Assembly: GCA_963664655.2 (NCBI GenBank)
Contig: OY761554.1
Coordinates: 1,860,001-1,924,000, forward strand
DNA: 64,000 nucleotides
Source of the DNA: Desulfospira sp963664655
GTDB lineage: Bacteria; Desulfobacterota; Desulfobacteria; Desulfobacterales; Desulfobacteraceae
Reading direction: 5' to 3'
Of the stretch, positions 1 through 7,808 are shown one piece after another. A model generated the notes under the pieces. That model had not been told where the DNA came from. It worked only from the letters and a program-made list of their open reading frames with translations, and made no database searches. Position 1 is the first letter of the stretch. Each line of letters opens with the position of its first letter. Position numbers and translations under genes: made by a program.

Positions 1-602
1 CCAGTTTTTTCCCGGTCACCCGTTCCAGGTATTTGATTTCTTCCTTAAGCTGGGCGGCGATAAATTGAATCTCCCGGTCACCGGCGTAGTAGGGGACATC
101 CACGATAAAGGGGTCTTTTTTCATGATGGACCTAAACCCCTCGGCCGCCACCATCTGGCTGTCACAGGGGGTGTTCACGAAAATACCGCCCAAGGGGGGC
201 GGGGTCAGGTTCTTAAGCATATACCCCAGGGCCAGCCGGTCTGCGGAGCAGACATCCACGGCCAGGGCATTGGCTTCGGTCAGGTCCATGACATCCATAT
301 TGATCTGGTTGTCGCCATACCAGCCCTGGAGCCCGCCCAGGGCTTCAAACCCCAGCGGCGCCACCGATCCCTCTTCTCCCAGGGCAAATACCAGTTCCGG
401 GGAGTTGCCCAGGTTGGTATAGATAAAGGGAACCTGATCCATCTGCAGCTGTACCAGACCTTCCACAAGCCCCTTGCTCACCGTGAGCCAGGCATTCCAG
501 GCCCGGGAATCCGGATTGCCCTGGTGTTTTTTGATTTCTGAATTAATACCGGAATAAATGGTTTCCAGTTCCATGGGGACATCAAGTCCTAAAATTGCCA
601 TT
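1..602 (-). CDS. 2-hydroxyacyl-CoA dehydratase / benzoyl-CoA reductase family subunit (3' end outside window)
   Basis: An open frame runs from ATG at 602 to the window edge, about 200 codons without a stop. The start reads MAILGLDVPMELETIYSG, and a conserved-looking NTPCDSQM segment follows at about residue 155. It resembles the HgdB/FldB/BcrB-type Fe-S subunits, which usually work as a heterodimer reduced by an ATP-driven activator. The next gene upstream (687-1832) encodes a second member of the family, 84 nt away, so the two probably form the heterodimer. No activator gene is visible here; it may lie beyond position 1. The substrate cannot be told from sequence, and a double-cubane-cluster reductase of the same fold is an alternative. 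Family assignment is fairly sure, function open. Confidence 0.7.
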
Positions 603-686
603 TCACTCCCTCCTGTGCAAAATTCCAGCGGTTCTGAATTTTATTGTCATGAATTTTCATTTACGGGGTCGCCTTGTCTGGTTCAT

Positions 687-1832
687 TCAGCGTACAGCCC
701 CGCTTTCCAGGCTCTCGATAAACGCCTGCACACGGGTATTGATCTGGCCGTATCCCTTGGACAGGTATTCCCGGTCAAGCATCAGCAACGGGGTGCCGTC
801 TGACTTTGTCTTCCGGTTAAAAACAAAGGTGTGGCCCGAGTTGAGAATGCAGTGATTGAGCCGTTGAACAATATACCCGTCGGTGTTGTAGTCGGCGCTG
901 ATTTTTTTTAAATTTTCGTACCGCTTATCCATGCTGGCCTCCATCCGGGCACAGGGCATTCTGAAAAAATACCGCCGGGCAATGCCGGTGAGGGGATCGT
1001 CGTCTTCGGCCACCAGTTCTTCATAATACCGGGCACCAAAACAGGTATCTTCATAAACCACAAGGGCGCCCTGGTTTTCGATGGCGGCCACCAGTTCAGG
1101 CTCATCCATTTCACCGCCGGTGATGGCCAGCCGCGCCCGGATGTTGCGGTTTTCTCCCGGTGCGGTTTCAAGGGCGTCCAGCAAATCCTCAAGCAGGCGG
1201 TGGTATGGTTCAAGGGGCATTACCTGGGCCGCAATGGTCACGGTACTGGCTTGGGCACCGGTAAGGGGCGGGTCGGGCAGTTTTAAAAAATCATGGAGCC
1301 GGGACAGATTTTTTCGAACCCCATTATGAATCTGGATGGCCTCGGACAATTTTTCAGGATCAATGTTAACGGAAAAATGGTCTTCCAGGGCCGCCACCAG
1401 GTTTTTTAATTCCTCAAGGTAAAAGACAAAGTTATTCTGATCCTGGGTGCGGGGAACCGAAACGACCTTGCAAAAAGAGGTGTCTGTCTTCTTTTCCCAG
1501 ATATCATAGGCCCTTCTGCTCTGATCACATCCATTGGTGGCCACAAGGGCGTCAATAAACCCGAACCGTCCGTCCAGGGCCAGGTTGGACGTGTGCCGGA
1601 TAAAGGAACACAGATAAGGGCTCAGATACACATCGGCATCGGCGGTGTCCTCACTGCCGGCGCCCCGGATCCGGTAGGGCGCAATGCCCGCTGCGGTGAA
1701 GATCTCCCCCGGGACAAGGGAACAATAGCATCCCGCCACTTTGCCGCCGGCAGATATCCACTCGGCCATCTGGGGGTTAAGCGGCTGTTCCAGGGCATCC
1801 TGAAAAATCTGGATGATCTCGTCTTTTTGCAT
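687..1832 (-). CDS. 2-hydroxyacyl-CoA dehydratase / benzoyl-CoA reductase family subunit
   Basis: A 381-residue protein of the HgdB/FldC/BcrC superfamily. Candidate Fe-S cysteines lie in AGCYCS (about residue 35), in LCSFIRH (about 75) and in NGCDQSRRAYD (about 100); the last is the typical cluster-binding turn of the family. A perfect AAGGAGG ribosome site precedes the ATG at 1832. It is the middle gene of a minus-strand operon: CdhC-like gene, CooC-like ATPase (10 nt upstream), this gene, then the second subunit. Members remove water from 2-hydroxyacyl-CoA or reduce aromatic acyl-CoA at very low potential. Which applies here is unknown. Pairing with a CooC-like ATPase instead of the usual ASKHA activator is unusual. 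Confidence 0.78.
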   Translation of the reverse strand: MQKDEIIQIFQDALEQPLNPQMAEWISAGGKVAGCYCSLVPGEIFTAAGIAPYRIRGAGSEDTADADVYLSPYLCSFIRHTSNLALDGRFGFIDALVATNGCDQSRRAYDIWEKKTDTSFCKVVSVPRTQDQNNFVFYLEELKNLVAALEDHFSVNIDPEKLSEAIQIHNGVRKNLSRLHDFLKLPDPPLTGAQASTVTIAAQVMPLEPYHRLLEDLLDALETAPGENRNIRARLAITGGEMDEPELVAAIENQGALVVYEDTCFGARYYEELVAEDDDPLTGIARRYFFRMPCARMEASMDKRYENLKKISADYNTDGYIVQRLNHCILNSGHTFVFNRKTKSDGTPLLMLDREYLSKGYGQINTRVQAFIESLESGAVR

Positions 1833-1842
1833 GTAAACCTCC

Positions 1843-2604
1843 TTAATTTGGGATCAAAAATTGAACCATCTGCTGTACTGATTTTAACACGGGCGAATCA
1901 GCTGCCAGATCGAAAATGGGTTTGCCCAGGGTGTCGTTGTCTCTTAAGACATCATCCTCGGGAACGGTGGCCCACACCGGAATGCCGGTACGGGCCACCT
2001 GTTCTAAAACGGGGGCATGGGCCTGTTCCCGGAACCGGTTGAAAACCATGCCCACCGAGGTGTCCCTCTTCATCTGGGATGTCATTTCACGGATCAGTTC
2101 CAGGGAATGCAGGCTTCGATAGGAGCCGTCAATGACGGCCGCAATATGGCTGACCCCGGCCAGAACTTCCCGGTTGATCTGCTCAAGGCCGGCTTCTGCA
2201 TCCACGACCACGCAGTCGTAATTGTCGGCCATTTTCTTGACCGACCGCTTCAATAAGGTGTTCACCGGACAGAAGCAGCCCCGGGTCTGGGATCTGCCCA
2301 TGGCCATGAAACTGAAGTTTTGAGTTTCAATCAGGGACGCAAGGACCAGGTATTCCAGGGCATCGGCAATGTCTTCGGGCTCGCTCCCGGTTCTGGCCCG
2401 GTCAATGATATCCCGCCGGACGCCGGCCAGGGTTTTAATATCGGCTTTGAGGCCAAGAATAAATGAGAGCCCCATGGCCGGGTCCGCATCAATGGCGAGA
2501 ACATCATGGCCCATGGTTGAAAGGGTTCTGACCAATGCGCCGCTGGTGACTGTTTTTCCCACCCCGCCCTTACCGCAGACGGCAATGATGGTTCCTTTTT
2601 TCAT
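1843..2604 (-). CDS. CooC-like MinD/ParA-family ATPase (metal-cofactor maturation type)
   Basis: A P-loop ATPase of 253 residues. I chose ATG 2604 (MKKGTIIAVCGKGG) over the upstream in-frame ATG at 2631 because AAGGAAGG lies just before it. The deviant Walker A box GKGGVGKT is at residues 11-18 and AIDADPAMG follows at about 38. A CFC (CxC) motif near residues 110-112 matches the metal-binding CxC of CooC, the dimeric ATPase that inserts nickel into carbon monoxide dehydrogenase. It lies between a CODH/ACS-like protein gene and two 2-hydroxyacyl-CoA dehydratase-type genes with almost no spacing, so it probably matures or energises an enzyme of this operon. The actual client is inference. Confidence 0.75.
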   Translation of the reverse strand: MKKGTIIAVCGKGGVGKTVTSGALVRTLSTMGHDVLAIDADPAMGLSFILGLKADIKTLAGVRRDIIDRARTGSEPEDIADALEYLVLASLIETQNFSFMAMGRSQTRGCFCPVNTLLKRSVKKMADNYDCVVVDAEAGLEQINREVLAGVSHIAAVIDGSYRSLHSLELIREMTSQMKRDTSVGMVFNRFREQAHAPVLEQVARTGIPVWATVPEDDVLRDNDTLGKPIFDLAADSPVLKSVQQMVQFLIPN

Positions 2605-2646
2605 GGCCTTCCTTATATTGGGTTGTCCCATGGGTCATCCATGGGG

Positions 2647-3387
2647 TTAAACGGCCTTCTGGCGTGCCGCCACAACGGCTTCCCTGAGGACGTTACAGGT
2701 CTCATTTTCCGGGCAGTCCGTGCAATCCAGCCCGGTTTCACAGGCCATCTGCTCTACCAGGGCTTCCCGGTACCGGTCGCTGCGCTCCTGGGCCTGTTGC
2801 CGGGCCACCGGTTTTAACCGTTCAACCAGGTTCCGGTCCCCGGCCACAAAGATGACCTCCACATTCTGATGGCCGTGTCCATTGGTTTTGATATGGGTGA
2901 TGATGTGCCGGCCGATGGTGTCCAGGGTCAATCCGGCAGCTATGGCCTGGGCACCTAACCGCAGCCAGATCCGGCCTGAAGCCATCCGGACCATGACGCC
3001 GTTGAGCCGGTTGCAGGACAGAATATGTTTGTTCAGGTCCCGTCGGAGGGTTTCCGTGACTTTGGCCGCACTGGTCAGCAGGATCAGGGCCAGGGAATGG
3101 CGTCCGGCAGAAAGTTCAGACAAAGGCTTGCCTAAGGTGGCCACCCGGTCATCCTGTACCAGGTCGTCCTGATCCGTGGCGATTCCCATGAAAATTGAGG
3201 CGGATGCCGGATGGCCAAGCTCCAGACCGGTGGCAGCGGCCGTAATGAACCCGCTTTGCCGTGCCGGGTCTGAAGATTTTCTGCCCTTGGCCGGTGCGGA
3301 TGAGACCTGCCGGTCCACACCGTCTTTTACCAGTGCTGCCTCGATTTTTCGGATCTGCTCTATAAAGTATCCCTGGTTGAAAATCAT
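2647..3387 (-). CDS. CO dehydrogenase/acetyl-CoA synthase beta (CdhC)-like protein, Cys-rich C-terminus
   Basis: A 246-residue protein, first gene of the minus-strand operon. The body contains the segments GFITAAATGLELGHPASAS and LSAGRHSLALILLTSAAKV. The C-terminus carries a cysteine cluster, CETGLDCTDCPENETC, suited to bind an Fe-S cluster or metal. I recall similar proteins annotated as 'carbon monoxide dehydrogenase beta subunit family', but full-length acetyl-CoA synthase is far larger, so this would be a stand-alone domain. It is followed by the CooC-like ATPase 42 nt downstream, which supports a metal-enzyme context. The name rests on recollection of weak similarity; an unrelated Fe-S protein is possible. 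Confidence 0.45.
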   Translation of the reverse strand: MIFNQGYFIEQIRKIEAALVKDGVDRQVSSAPAKGRKSSDPARQSGFITAAATGLELGHPASASIFMGIATDQDDLVQDDRVATLGKPLSELSAGRHSLALILLTSAAKVTETLRRDLNKHILSCNRLNGVMVRMASGRIWLRLGAQAIAAGLTLDTIGRHIITHIKTNGHGHQNVEVIFVAGDRNLVERLKPVARQQAQERSDRYREALVEQMACETGLDCTDCPENETCNVLREAVVAARQKAV

Positions 3388-3818
3388 GTCTGCCCTGCCG
3401 GCCCCAAAGGTTAAGTCCCAGATGGTTTAAAGGGTAATACCCGATATTATGAAAAAAACATGCCATGCCTTGCCAATCAGATACGGCGCAATGAAATAAT
3501 ATTAAGGTTGCCCCTGTAAGGTGATGACAATGCAAGGTTGCCGTTCTGACAAAAGCACCATTAAAAATATTTTTTAGTGAAGACGCAGGGCACAACCCAA
3601 AGCGTGGAAAAACAACTTATATTGACATTTCCCTCATGTGGAAGACCGCCTGGCATGGGGTAACAGCCTTATGCTCAGGCGAAAACCGGGCACCTGCAGG
3701 GTGGGCCATGACCGCCAGGGCTTGACTGGAACAGATGGGGCGTGTGGTTTGGGAACAGCAAAAATGAATGGCTTATCAAGATTTCTTGATGGATTAAGAA
3801 ATCTTGATCTCATAGGGA
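3388..3818. other. Gene-free stretch with a strong dyad
   Basis: There is no convincing coding frame. It holds the upstream region of the minus-strand operon starting at 3387 and, at 3775-3808, a perfect 13-bp inverted repeat (ATCAAGATTTCTT, 8-nt loop, AAGAAATCTTGAT). I found no -24/-12 promoter with correct spacing for the 3387 operon in this stretch. Confidence 0.5.
3775..3808. repeat. Perfect 13-bp inverted repeat (hairpin or operator)
   Basis: The arms 3775-3787 and 3796-3808 are exact reverse complements separated by 8 nt. No T-run follows on either strand, so it is not a classical intrinsic terminator. It lies between the response-regulator gene and the 2-hydroxyacyl-CoA-dehydratase operon and could be an operator or an RNA hairpin. 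Confidence 0.75.
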
Positions 3819-3932
3819 ATAACGGCCATACCCTAAAGGGCAGAAACCGGGCCGCCTTGGTTAGCCAACCAAGAGCCGCCCACAACAAATATTGAAAGTC
3901 TTCTCAGGACGTTAGTGAGACTTTCTCATAAA
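3819..3932 (+). repeat. Interspersed modular repeat, copy 1
   Basis: A copy of the ~100-bp element found at six loci in this window. The order is: head module (GGCCATACCCTAAAGGGCAG), a TTGG...CCAACCAAG hairpin, GCCGCCCACAAC, then a second hairpin GAAAGTCT...AGACTTTC. It ends 11 nt from the stop codon of the response-regulator gene (3943) and may shape that gene's 3' end. Confidence 0.85.
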
Positions 3933-3942
3933 ATAACCGGGT

Positions 3943-5370
3943 CTATTTTCGTTTCAGCCGCTGGTTTAAGGCCTGGGGGGTTATCCCCAGCATCCGAGCG
4001 GCCTGGCGCTGGTTGTTGCTGGACCTTCGCAGGGCTTCGGCAATCAGGTCCTGGGTTAAATCCTTGATTTTGGGAAGCGGGGCCAGTTGTGAAAGCCAGG
4101 GCCGGCTGTCCACCGCTGCCGGGATGGCCCCGTCAGATAAGGCATCCGGCATCCGGTGGCCGCCTTTTTTAATGGCATTGATAAACAGGCTGGCGGAGAT
4201 CACATCGGCCTGGTTTATGCCCACGGCGTCAAACACCATTGATTTAAACTCCCGGATGTTGCCGGGGAAATGGTACCGGGAAAGGATGGACAACAGCTTG
4301 GCATCAAAGGACGGCGGTTCTTTTTCAAACTCATGTGATGCCGATGCAATAAAAAATTCGAGCAGCAGCGGCAGATCATCAAGCCGGTCACGCAGGGGCG
4401 GAATATGGATATGGTGTGTTTTGAGCCTGAAAAATAAATCCTTCCGGAAAGTCCCTGATTTAACCAGCTCGGGAAGATCTTTGTGGGTGGCGAACAAAAA
4501 CCGTGCGTCCGTGGCCCTGGCCGTATCCGCCCCTAAAGGGAAATATTCATGCTTATCCAGAAGACGAAGCAGTTTTACCTGGGACAGGGAAGACAGGTCG
4601 CCAATTTCATCCAGAAAAAGACACCCGCCCCCGGCCCTTTCAATGCAGCCCTGGCGAATACTGGCCGCCCCGGTAAACGCCCCTTTGATATGCCCGAAAA
4701 GGGTATCGGAAAATACATTGTCATCAAGTCCGGCAACATTGACGCAGACCATTTCCTGTTTTCGGCCGCTCACCGCATGGATGGCCTCAGCCATGAGTTC
4801 TTTGCCCACCCCGGTCTCACCGGTAATCAATATGGGATGGTTCCCTTTTCCGATGGCCTCGCCATATTTGAAAATAGACATCATTTTGGGGTTTCGGGTA
4901 ATGATATGCTCAAACGCCTCAGGGGTTTTAAGGGTGTCGGAAAGAAAATGCTCGGTCAGCCGCATGTTTTCCCGCCGCAGCTGCCGAAGTTCAATGGCTT
5001 TCTCCACACCGGCCACCAGCCGTTTGCTGTCAACGGGCTTGAGCACATAGTCAAAGGCGCCGGCCTGCATGCACCGGACAGCGGTTTCCACCTCATTGAG
5101 CCCGGTGACCATGAATACCGGAATGTGGGGGAAATGTTCGACGATCTGCTTTAATACCGACTCGCCCGTTCGGCCGGGCATAATGATGTCCAGCAGGACC
5201 ACTTCAACTTCATGGGTGTTCAGGATGTCCATTACCTTTAAGCTGTCCTGACACAGAATAATATTGTTCAGGCCGTGGGAACGAAAGGACAGTTCAAAGC
5301 TTTTTAAGGCATGCTCTTCATCATCTACCACAAGGATGGGGAAATCCGGTTTGCTGCGTTCCTGTCGCAC
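3943..5370 (-). CDS. Sigma-54-dependent response regulator, NtrC family
   Basis: The protein has 475 residues in the usual REC / AAA+ / HTH order. The receiver domain (about 8-125) has the acidic pair in VVDDEEH, the phospho-acceptor Asp in LLDIIMPG and the Lys in LKPVD. The AAA+ domain (about 155-385) has Walker A GETGVGKE and an intact sigma-54-contacting GAFTGA loop, so it should be a true activator. The Fis-type HTH is at the C-terminus (NNQRQAARMLGITPQALNQR). No histidine kinase is adjacent, so it is an orphan regulator. Targets are unknown; the neighbouring 2-hydroxyacyl-CoA dehydratase-type operon or the hapK-like gene are candidates by position only. Confidence 0.93.
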   Translation of the reverse strand: MRQERSKPDFPILVVDDEEHALKSFELSFRSHGLNNIILCQDSLKVMDILNTHEVEVVLLDIIMPGRTGESVLKQIVEHFPHIPVFMVTGLNEVETAVRCMQAGAFDYVLKPVDSKRLVAGVEKAIELRQLRRENMRLTEHFLSDTLKTPEAFEHIITRNPKMMSIFKYGEAIGKGNHPILITGETGVGKELMAEAIHAVSGRKQEMVCVNVAGLDDNVFSDTLFGHIKGAFTGAASIRQGCIERAGGGCLFLDEIGDLSSLSQVKLLRLLDKHEYFPLGADTARATDARFLFATHKDLPELVKSGTFRKDLFFRLKTHHIHIPPLRDRLDDLPLLLEFFIASASHEFEKEPPSFDAKLLSILSRYHFPGNIREFKSMVFDAVGINQADVISASLFINAIKKGGHRMPDALSDGAIPAAVDSRPWLSQLAPLPKIKDLTQDLIAEALRRSSNNQRQAARMLGITPQALNQRLKRK

Positions 5371-5788
5371 TGAGTTTTTCGTCCTTTCAAATTTCTGGCG
5401 TAAACACCTGTTCTCCTAAACGGCCCGCCTGTCATTCTGGGGGGCTGTTTGATCCGCCGTGACAGCGGGAAACCGTTCAACAGCTGTTTGAAACCTGACC
5501 GGCAACAGATATAGTCTAGTTGCCGTATCCGTGCAACCATATCCGTGCCACCATTGATCAGGGCCGGTTCATTTTAACATGGCCGCCCGGTTTTACGGAT
5601 TCAGCGGCTTAAAACCGGCGGGCTGGTGAAGGGGATGAAATCACGGTGAGCTGCCGATTTGCCGCCTTATGAGGGGATGCCGCCGGACTTTCGGATTTGG
5701 ATTGGTGGTTTAATGTTCACGAAAGACAACGGCATCCCTGCAAAAAATCAATCACCTCCCTGCCAACGGCGGTTGGCAGGCAAACCGT
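5371..5788. other. Gene-free stretch with a terminator-like hairpin
   Basis: About 420 bp without a credible gene. At 5759-5780 there is a hairpin CCTGCCAA-cggcgg-TTGGCAGG just downstream of the hapK-like stop codon. Read on the minus strand, it is followed about 10 nt later by a run of six T, so it may be a weak terminator for that gene. At 5526-5550 there is a short direct repeat of ATCCGTGC. Nothing else was recognised. Confidence 0.5.
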
Positions 5789-6145
5789 TTATTTCCCCCC
5801 GTCATAGGCTTCCACACCGCCCAATATGTAAAAGTCACCCACCCATTTGGAAAACCATTGGGCAAAAAAATCGTTTTGGAACTTTTCAGATTCGCGGTCC
5901 TTGTTAAAGGCCTCCATGCTGGGCACATTCATGATGCCGATATATTGGAAGGGAGACGGTGCCGGTTCAGGAAATGCCCCTGTTTCGCCGTTGCCTTTGG
6001 CCCCGCCCATTATTTTTACTAAAGTAAACCCGGCCACCGAATCCAGGCTTGTCAGCAGCGGGCCTTTATAGTCCCGGCACCACGCTTCATAATCTTCCGG
6101 TGTGACATCCTTTTTCAGGTTGTATAAAATCATTTCCTTTGCCAT
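5789..6145 (-). CDS. HapK-like (REDY-like) small protein
   Basis: A 118-residue protein starting at ATG 6145 (MAKEMILYNLKKDVTPEDYE). An AGGAGG site five bases before this ATG decides against the longer frame beginning upstream. The sequence suits the REDY-like HapK family, a dimeric alpha/beta-barrel (Dabb-like) fold: a strand with E-M-I-L-Y, the helix TPEDYEAWCRDYKGP and a second half GDFYILGGVEAYDG. HapK homologues are named after a prodigiosin-type cluster but mostly have no proven activity. It stands alone between two intergenic stretches, so context does not help. Family moderately sure, function unknown. Confidence 0.65.
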   Translation of the reverse strand: MAKEMILYNLKKDVTPEDYEAWCRDYKGPLLTSLDSVAGFTLVKIMGGAKGNGETGAFPEPAPSPFQYIGIMNVPSMEAFNKDRESEKFQNDFFAQWFSKWVGDFYILGGVEAYDGGK

Positions 6146-6498
6146 ACGGTCCTCCTTTTTGAATTGTTGCCCTGAGGCAAGATTGGTGTTGCTCATCCAT
6201 CACGCCTTTTTAAAAGTATCCGGCAGGATCCTTAAAAAAAGCAGGCATGGCGGCGGCAGGCCGGCTGGGGGGTCCGGCCACAGGGCCTGCCGCCAACGAA
6301 TATTGACAGAACAGCAAAAATCAGGCCATTGAGCGACTTGAATAAATTTATCAATGTTTTTAATTAGATATATTTATCCTGCCATCCGGAGAAAATAAAA
6401 GCCGATCATTGTATCAAGAAAAATTGATACTTTGGCGGGATGAAAAGCAGCGGCAGAGGCCGGGAAATCGGCCGGCATTTCGAAGGGGGATTGACCCC
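6146..6498. other. Gene-free stretch
   Basis: About 350 bp between the hapK-like gene and the PilZ gene. It holds the upstream region of the minus-strand hapK-like gene (GC-rich around 6240-6300) and an AT-rich segment around 6335-6415. No gene, RNA or promoter could be supported. Confidence 0.4.
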
Positions 6499-7158
6499 CT
6501 AATATCCTTCAATGGAAGAAATATATTTTGCCAGGGGACTCATAAACTGATTGTTGGCGTTGGAAAATTCAATGCCGATGGACAGCTGGCTGTCTTCTCT
6601 TCCAATGTTCCGGATAGAGCCCATGGCGGAAAGTTCATCGGCGACTCCCGGCAGAAAGCAAAAAATTCGAAGGCTGTCTCCTTCTTTGAATGACACCAGG
6701 CCTTTTCTTGTTTCCTGATACCGGAAGCAGCACCCATATCGGCTGATATCAAACACCACAACCGACAGTTCATGGCTTTTAAATTCAACTCTGCCCGGGA
6801 TCGCCACATTATTTCTTCTGCTGGATCTGAGTTCCTGATTCTGGACGATTTTGGGATATTCAATGGCAATGGTCCGGATGGGCTGGGTGATGATTTCAAT
6901 GATTTCACTCTGAAATGCATACAGCGAACCGTTATGCAGGTATTTCACCACCATTTTATTGCCCGGGAACAGTTTGCTTTGAACCGTCTTGAACCTTTTG
7001 GGCAATGTAATAATGACATATTCATCGCTGAACAGCCCCACAAATACACTGGAAACGTTGAAGCCGACACCCTCTATGCTAAGGTAAACGATGGTGCCGA
7101 TTTCAATATCTAAAGCCTGAGATTTTTTTAAATTTAAAAAAGCTTCTACGCCGACCAT
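6499..7158 (-). CDS. PilZ-domain c-di-GMP receptor with YcgR-like N-terminal domain
   Basis: A protein of 219 residues. The N-terminal half (about 15-105) is a beta-rich YcgR-N-like domain. The C-terminal half (about 110-215) is a PilZ domain with both c-di-GMP-binding motifs: RSSRR (RxxxR, about 112) and DISRYG (D/NxSxxG, about 137). It should bind c-di-GMP and alter flagellar motility or polysaccharide output. The window also has a diguanylate cyclase (35786-36865) and a flagellar operon, so it may belong to that circuit, though it is not linked to them. No transmembrane segment is seen. Confidence 0.85.
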   Translation of the reverse strand: MVGVEAFLNLKKSQALDIEIGTIVYLSIEGVGFNVSSVFVGLFSDEYVIITLPKRFKTVQSKLFPGNKMVVKYLHNGSLYAFQSEIIEIITQPIRTIAIEYPKIVQNQELRSSRRNNVAIPGRVEFKSHELSVVVFDISRYGCCFRYQETRKGLVSFKEGDSLRIFCFLPGVADELSAMGSIRNIGREDSQLSIGIEFSNANNQFMSPLAKYISSIEGY

Positions 7159-7498
7159 AGGTTTTCCTTTCGCGAAACGTTTCCCCGTTTGGTTCCCCTC
7201 TCATTCCATGCAAAAAAATAAAATGTCTAGTATGAATTCGCTTCTGGTTTGTCAAGTTAAATCCGTAACCCCATGGTTAAATGAATCCGTATGGCAATGG
7301 CCCCCATGGCTTGGATCAGGCCCATCGGTCCGGTTCCGGATCAGGCGGTGCCCTTCCGGCCTTGCAGAGAACATCGCCCGGATCCTGTGAAAACGCGGTT
7401 TACACCAAAAGCAGGCGGCCCTGATGATCTTCGCCCCATTTTATGTGACGGCTGCGCTTTGTGCCGGGTCCGTATCTCATGGGGTGATTTGCAGATTT
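7159..7498. other. Intergenic region between the divergent PilZ and alcohol dehydrogenase genes
   Basis: No coding frame is supported. The PilZ gene upstream region (with a TTTCGCGAAA palindrome near 7167) is followed by non-coding DNA of ordinary composition. The regulatory elements of the alcohol dehydrogenase operon begin at 7499. Confidence 0.4.
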
Positions 7499-7511
7499 TC
7501 AAAATGAGAAT
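7499..7511 (+). promoter_or_regulatory. Candidate activator site (UAS) of the alcohol dehydrogenase operon
   Basis: The 13-mer TCAAAATGAGAAT lies 129 bases ahead of the sigma-54 promoter at 7641. The same 13-mer, in the same orientation relative to transcription and 130 bases ahead, precedes the sigma-54 promoter of the mft operon. The AcoR-like activator at 26340-28286 is the obvious candidate to bind it. Confidence 0.6.
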
Positions 7512-7640
7512 TTGTAAATCAAAGTGACATAAAATTGAAAAAATATTTCGACTGTTTGCCGCCTCATAAGACGTTTTTAATAACAAAATGTTCATAACAA
7601 ATAAATAGGTTATGAGATTAAGTGCCTTCTGGTTTCTTTC

Positions 7641-7656
7641 TGGCATGCATATTGCC
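7641..7656 (+). promoter_or_regulatory. Sigma-54 (-24/-12) promoter of the alcohol dehydrogenase operon
   Basis: TGGCATGCATATTGCC fits the TGGCAC-N5-TTGC consensus with the required 10 bases between GG and GC. It leaves a leader of about 140 nt before the ATG at 7809. Confidence 0.8.
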
Positions 7657-7808
7657 ATTACCGGTTGTATGCGGCTGCTGCGGATTGCCGGTGGCAGCCG
7701 GCCAACAGCGTTGGGAATGTTCTGTTCATCATTACGGTTTAGACCGGGTTTTCTGTTTAAATCGTAATCTTAATTGGAATAATAACCACAACAAAAGGAG
7801 AGAAAATC

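Noticed and set aside
4013..5050. A 345-codon plus-strand frame antisense to the sigma-54 response regulator
   Set aside because: It mirrors a conserved gene; the Ser/Arg-rich product has no domain.
5532..5550. A TGGCAC...TTGCA pair upstream of the response regulator gene, like a -24/-12 promoter
   Set aside because: There are 13 bases between GG and GC instead of 10; sigma-54 promoters do not tolerate this.
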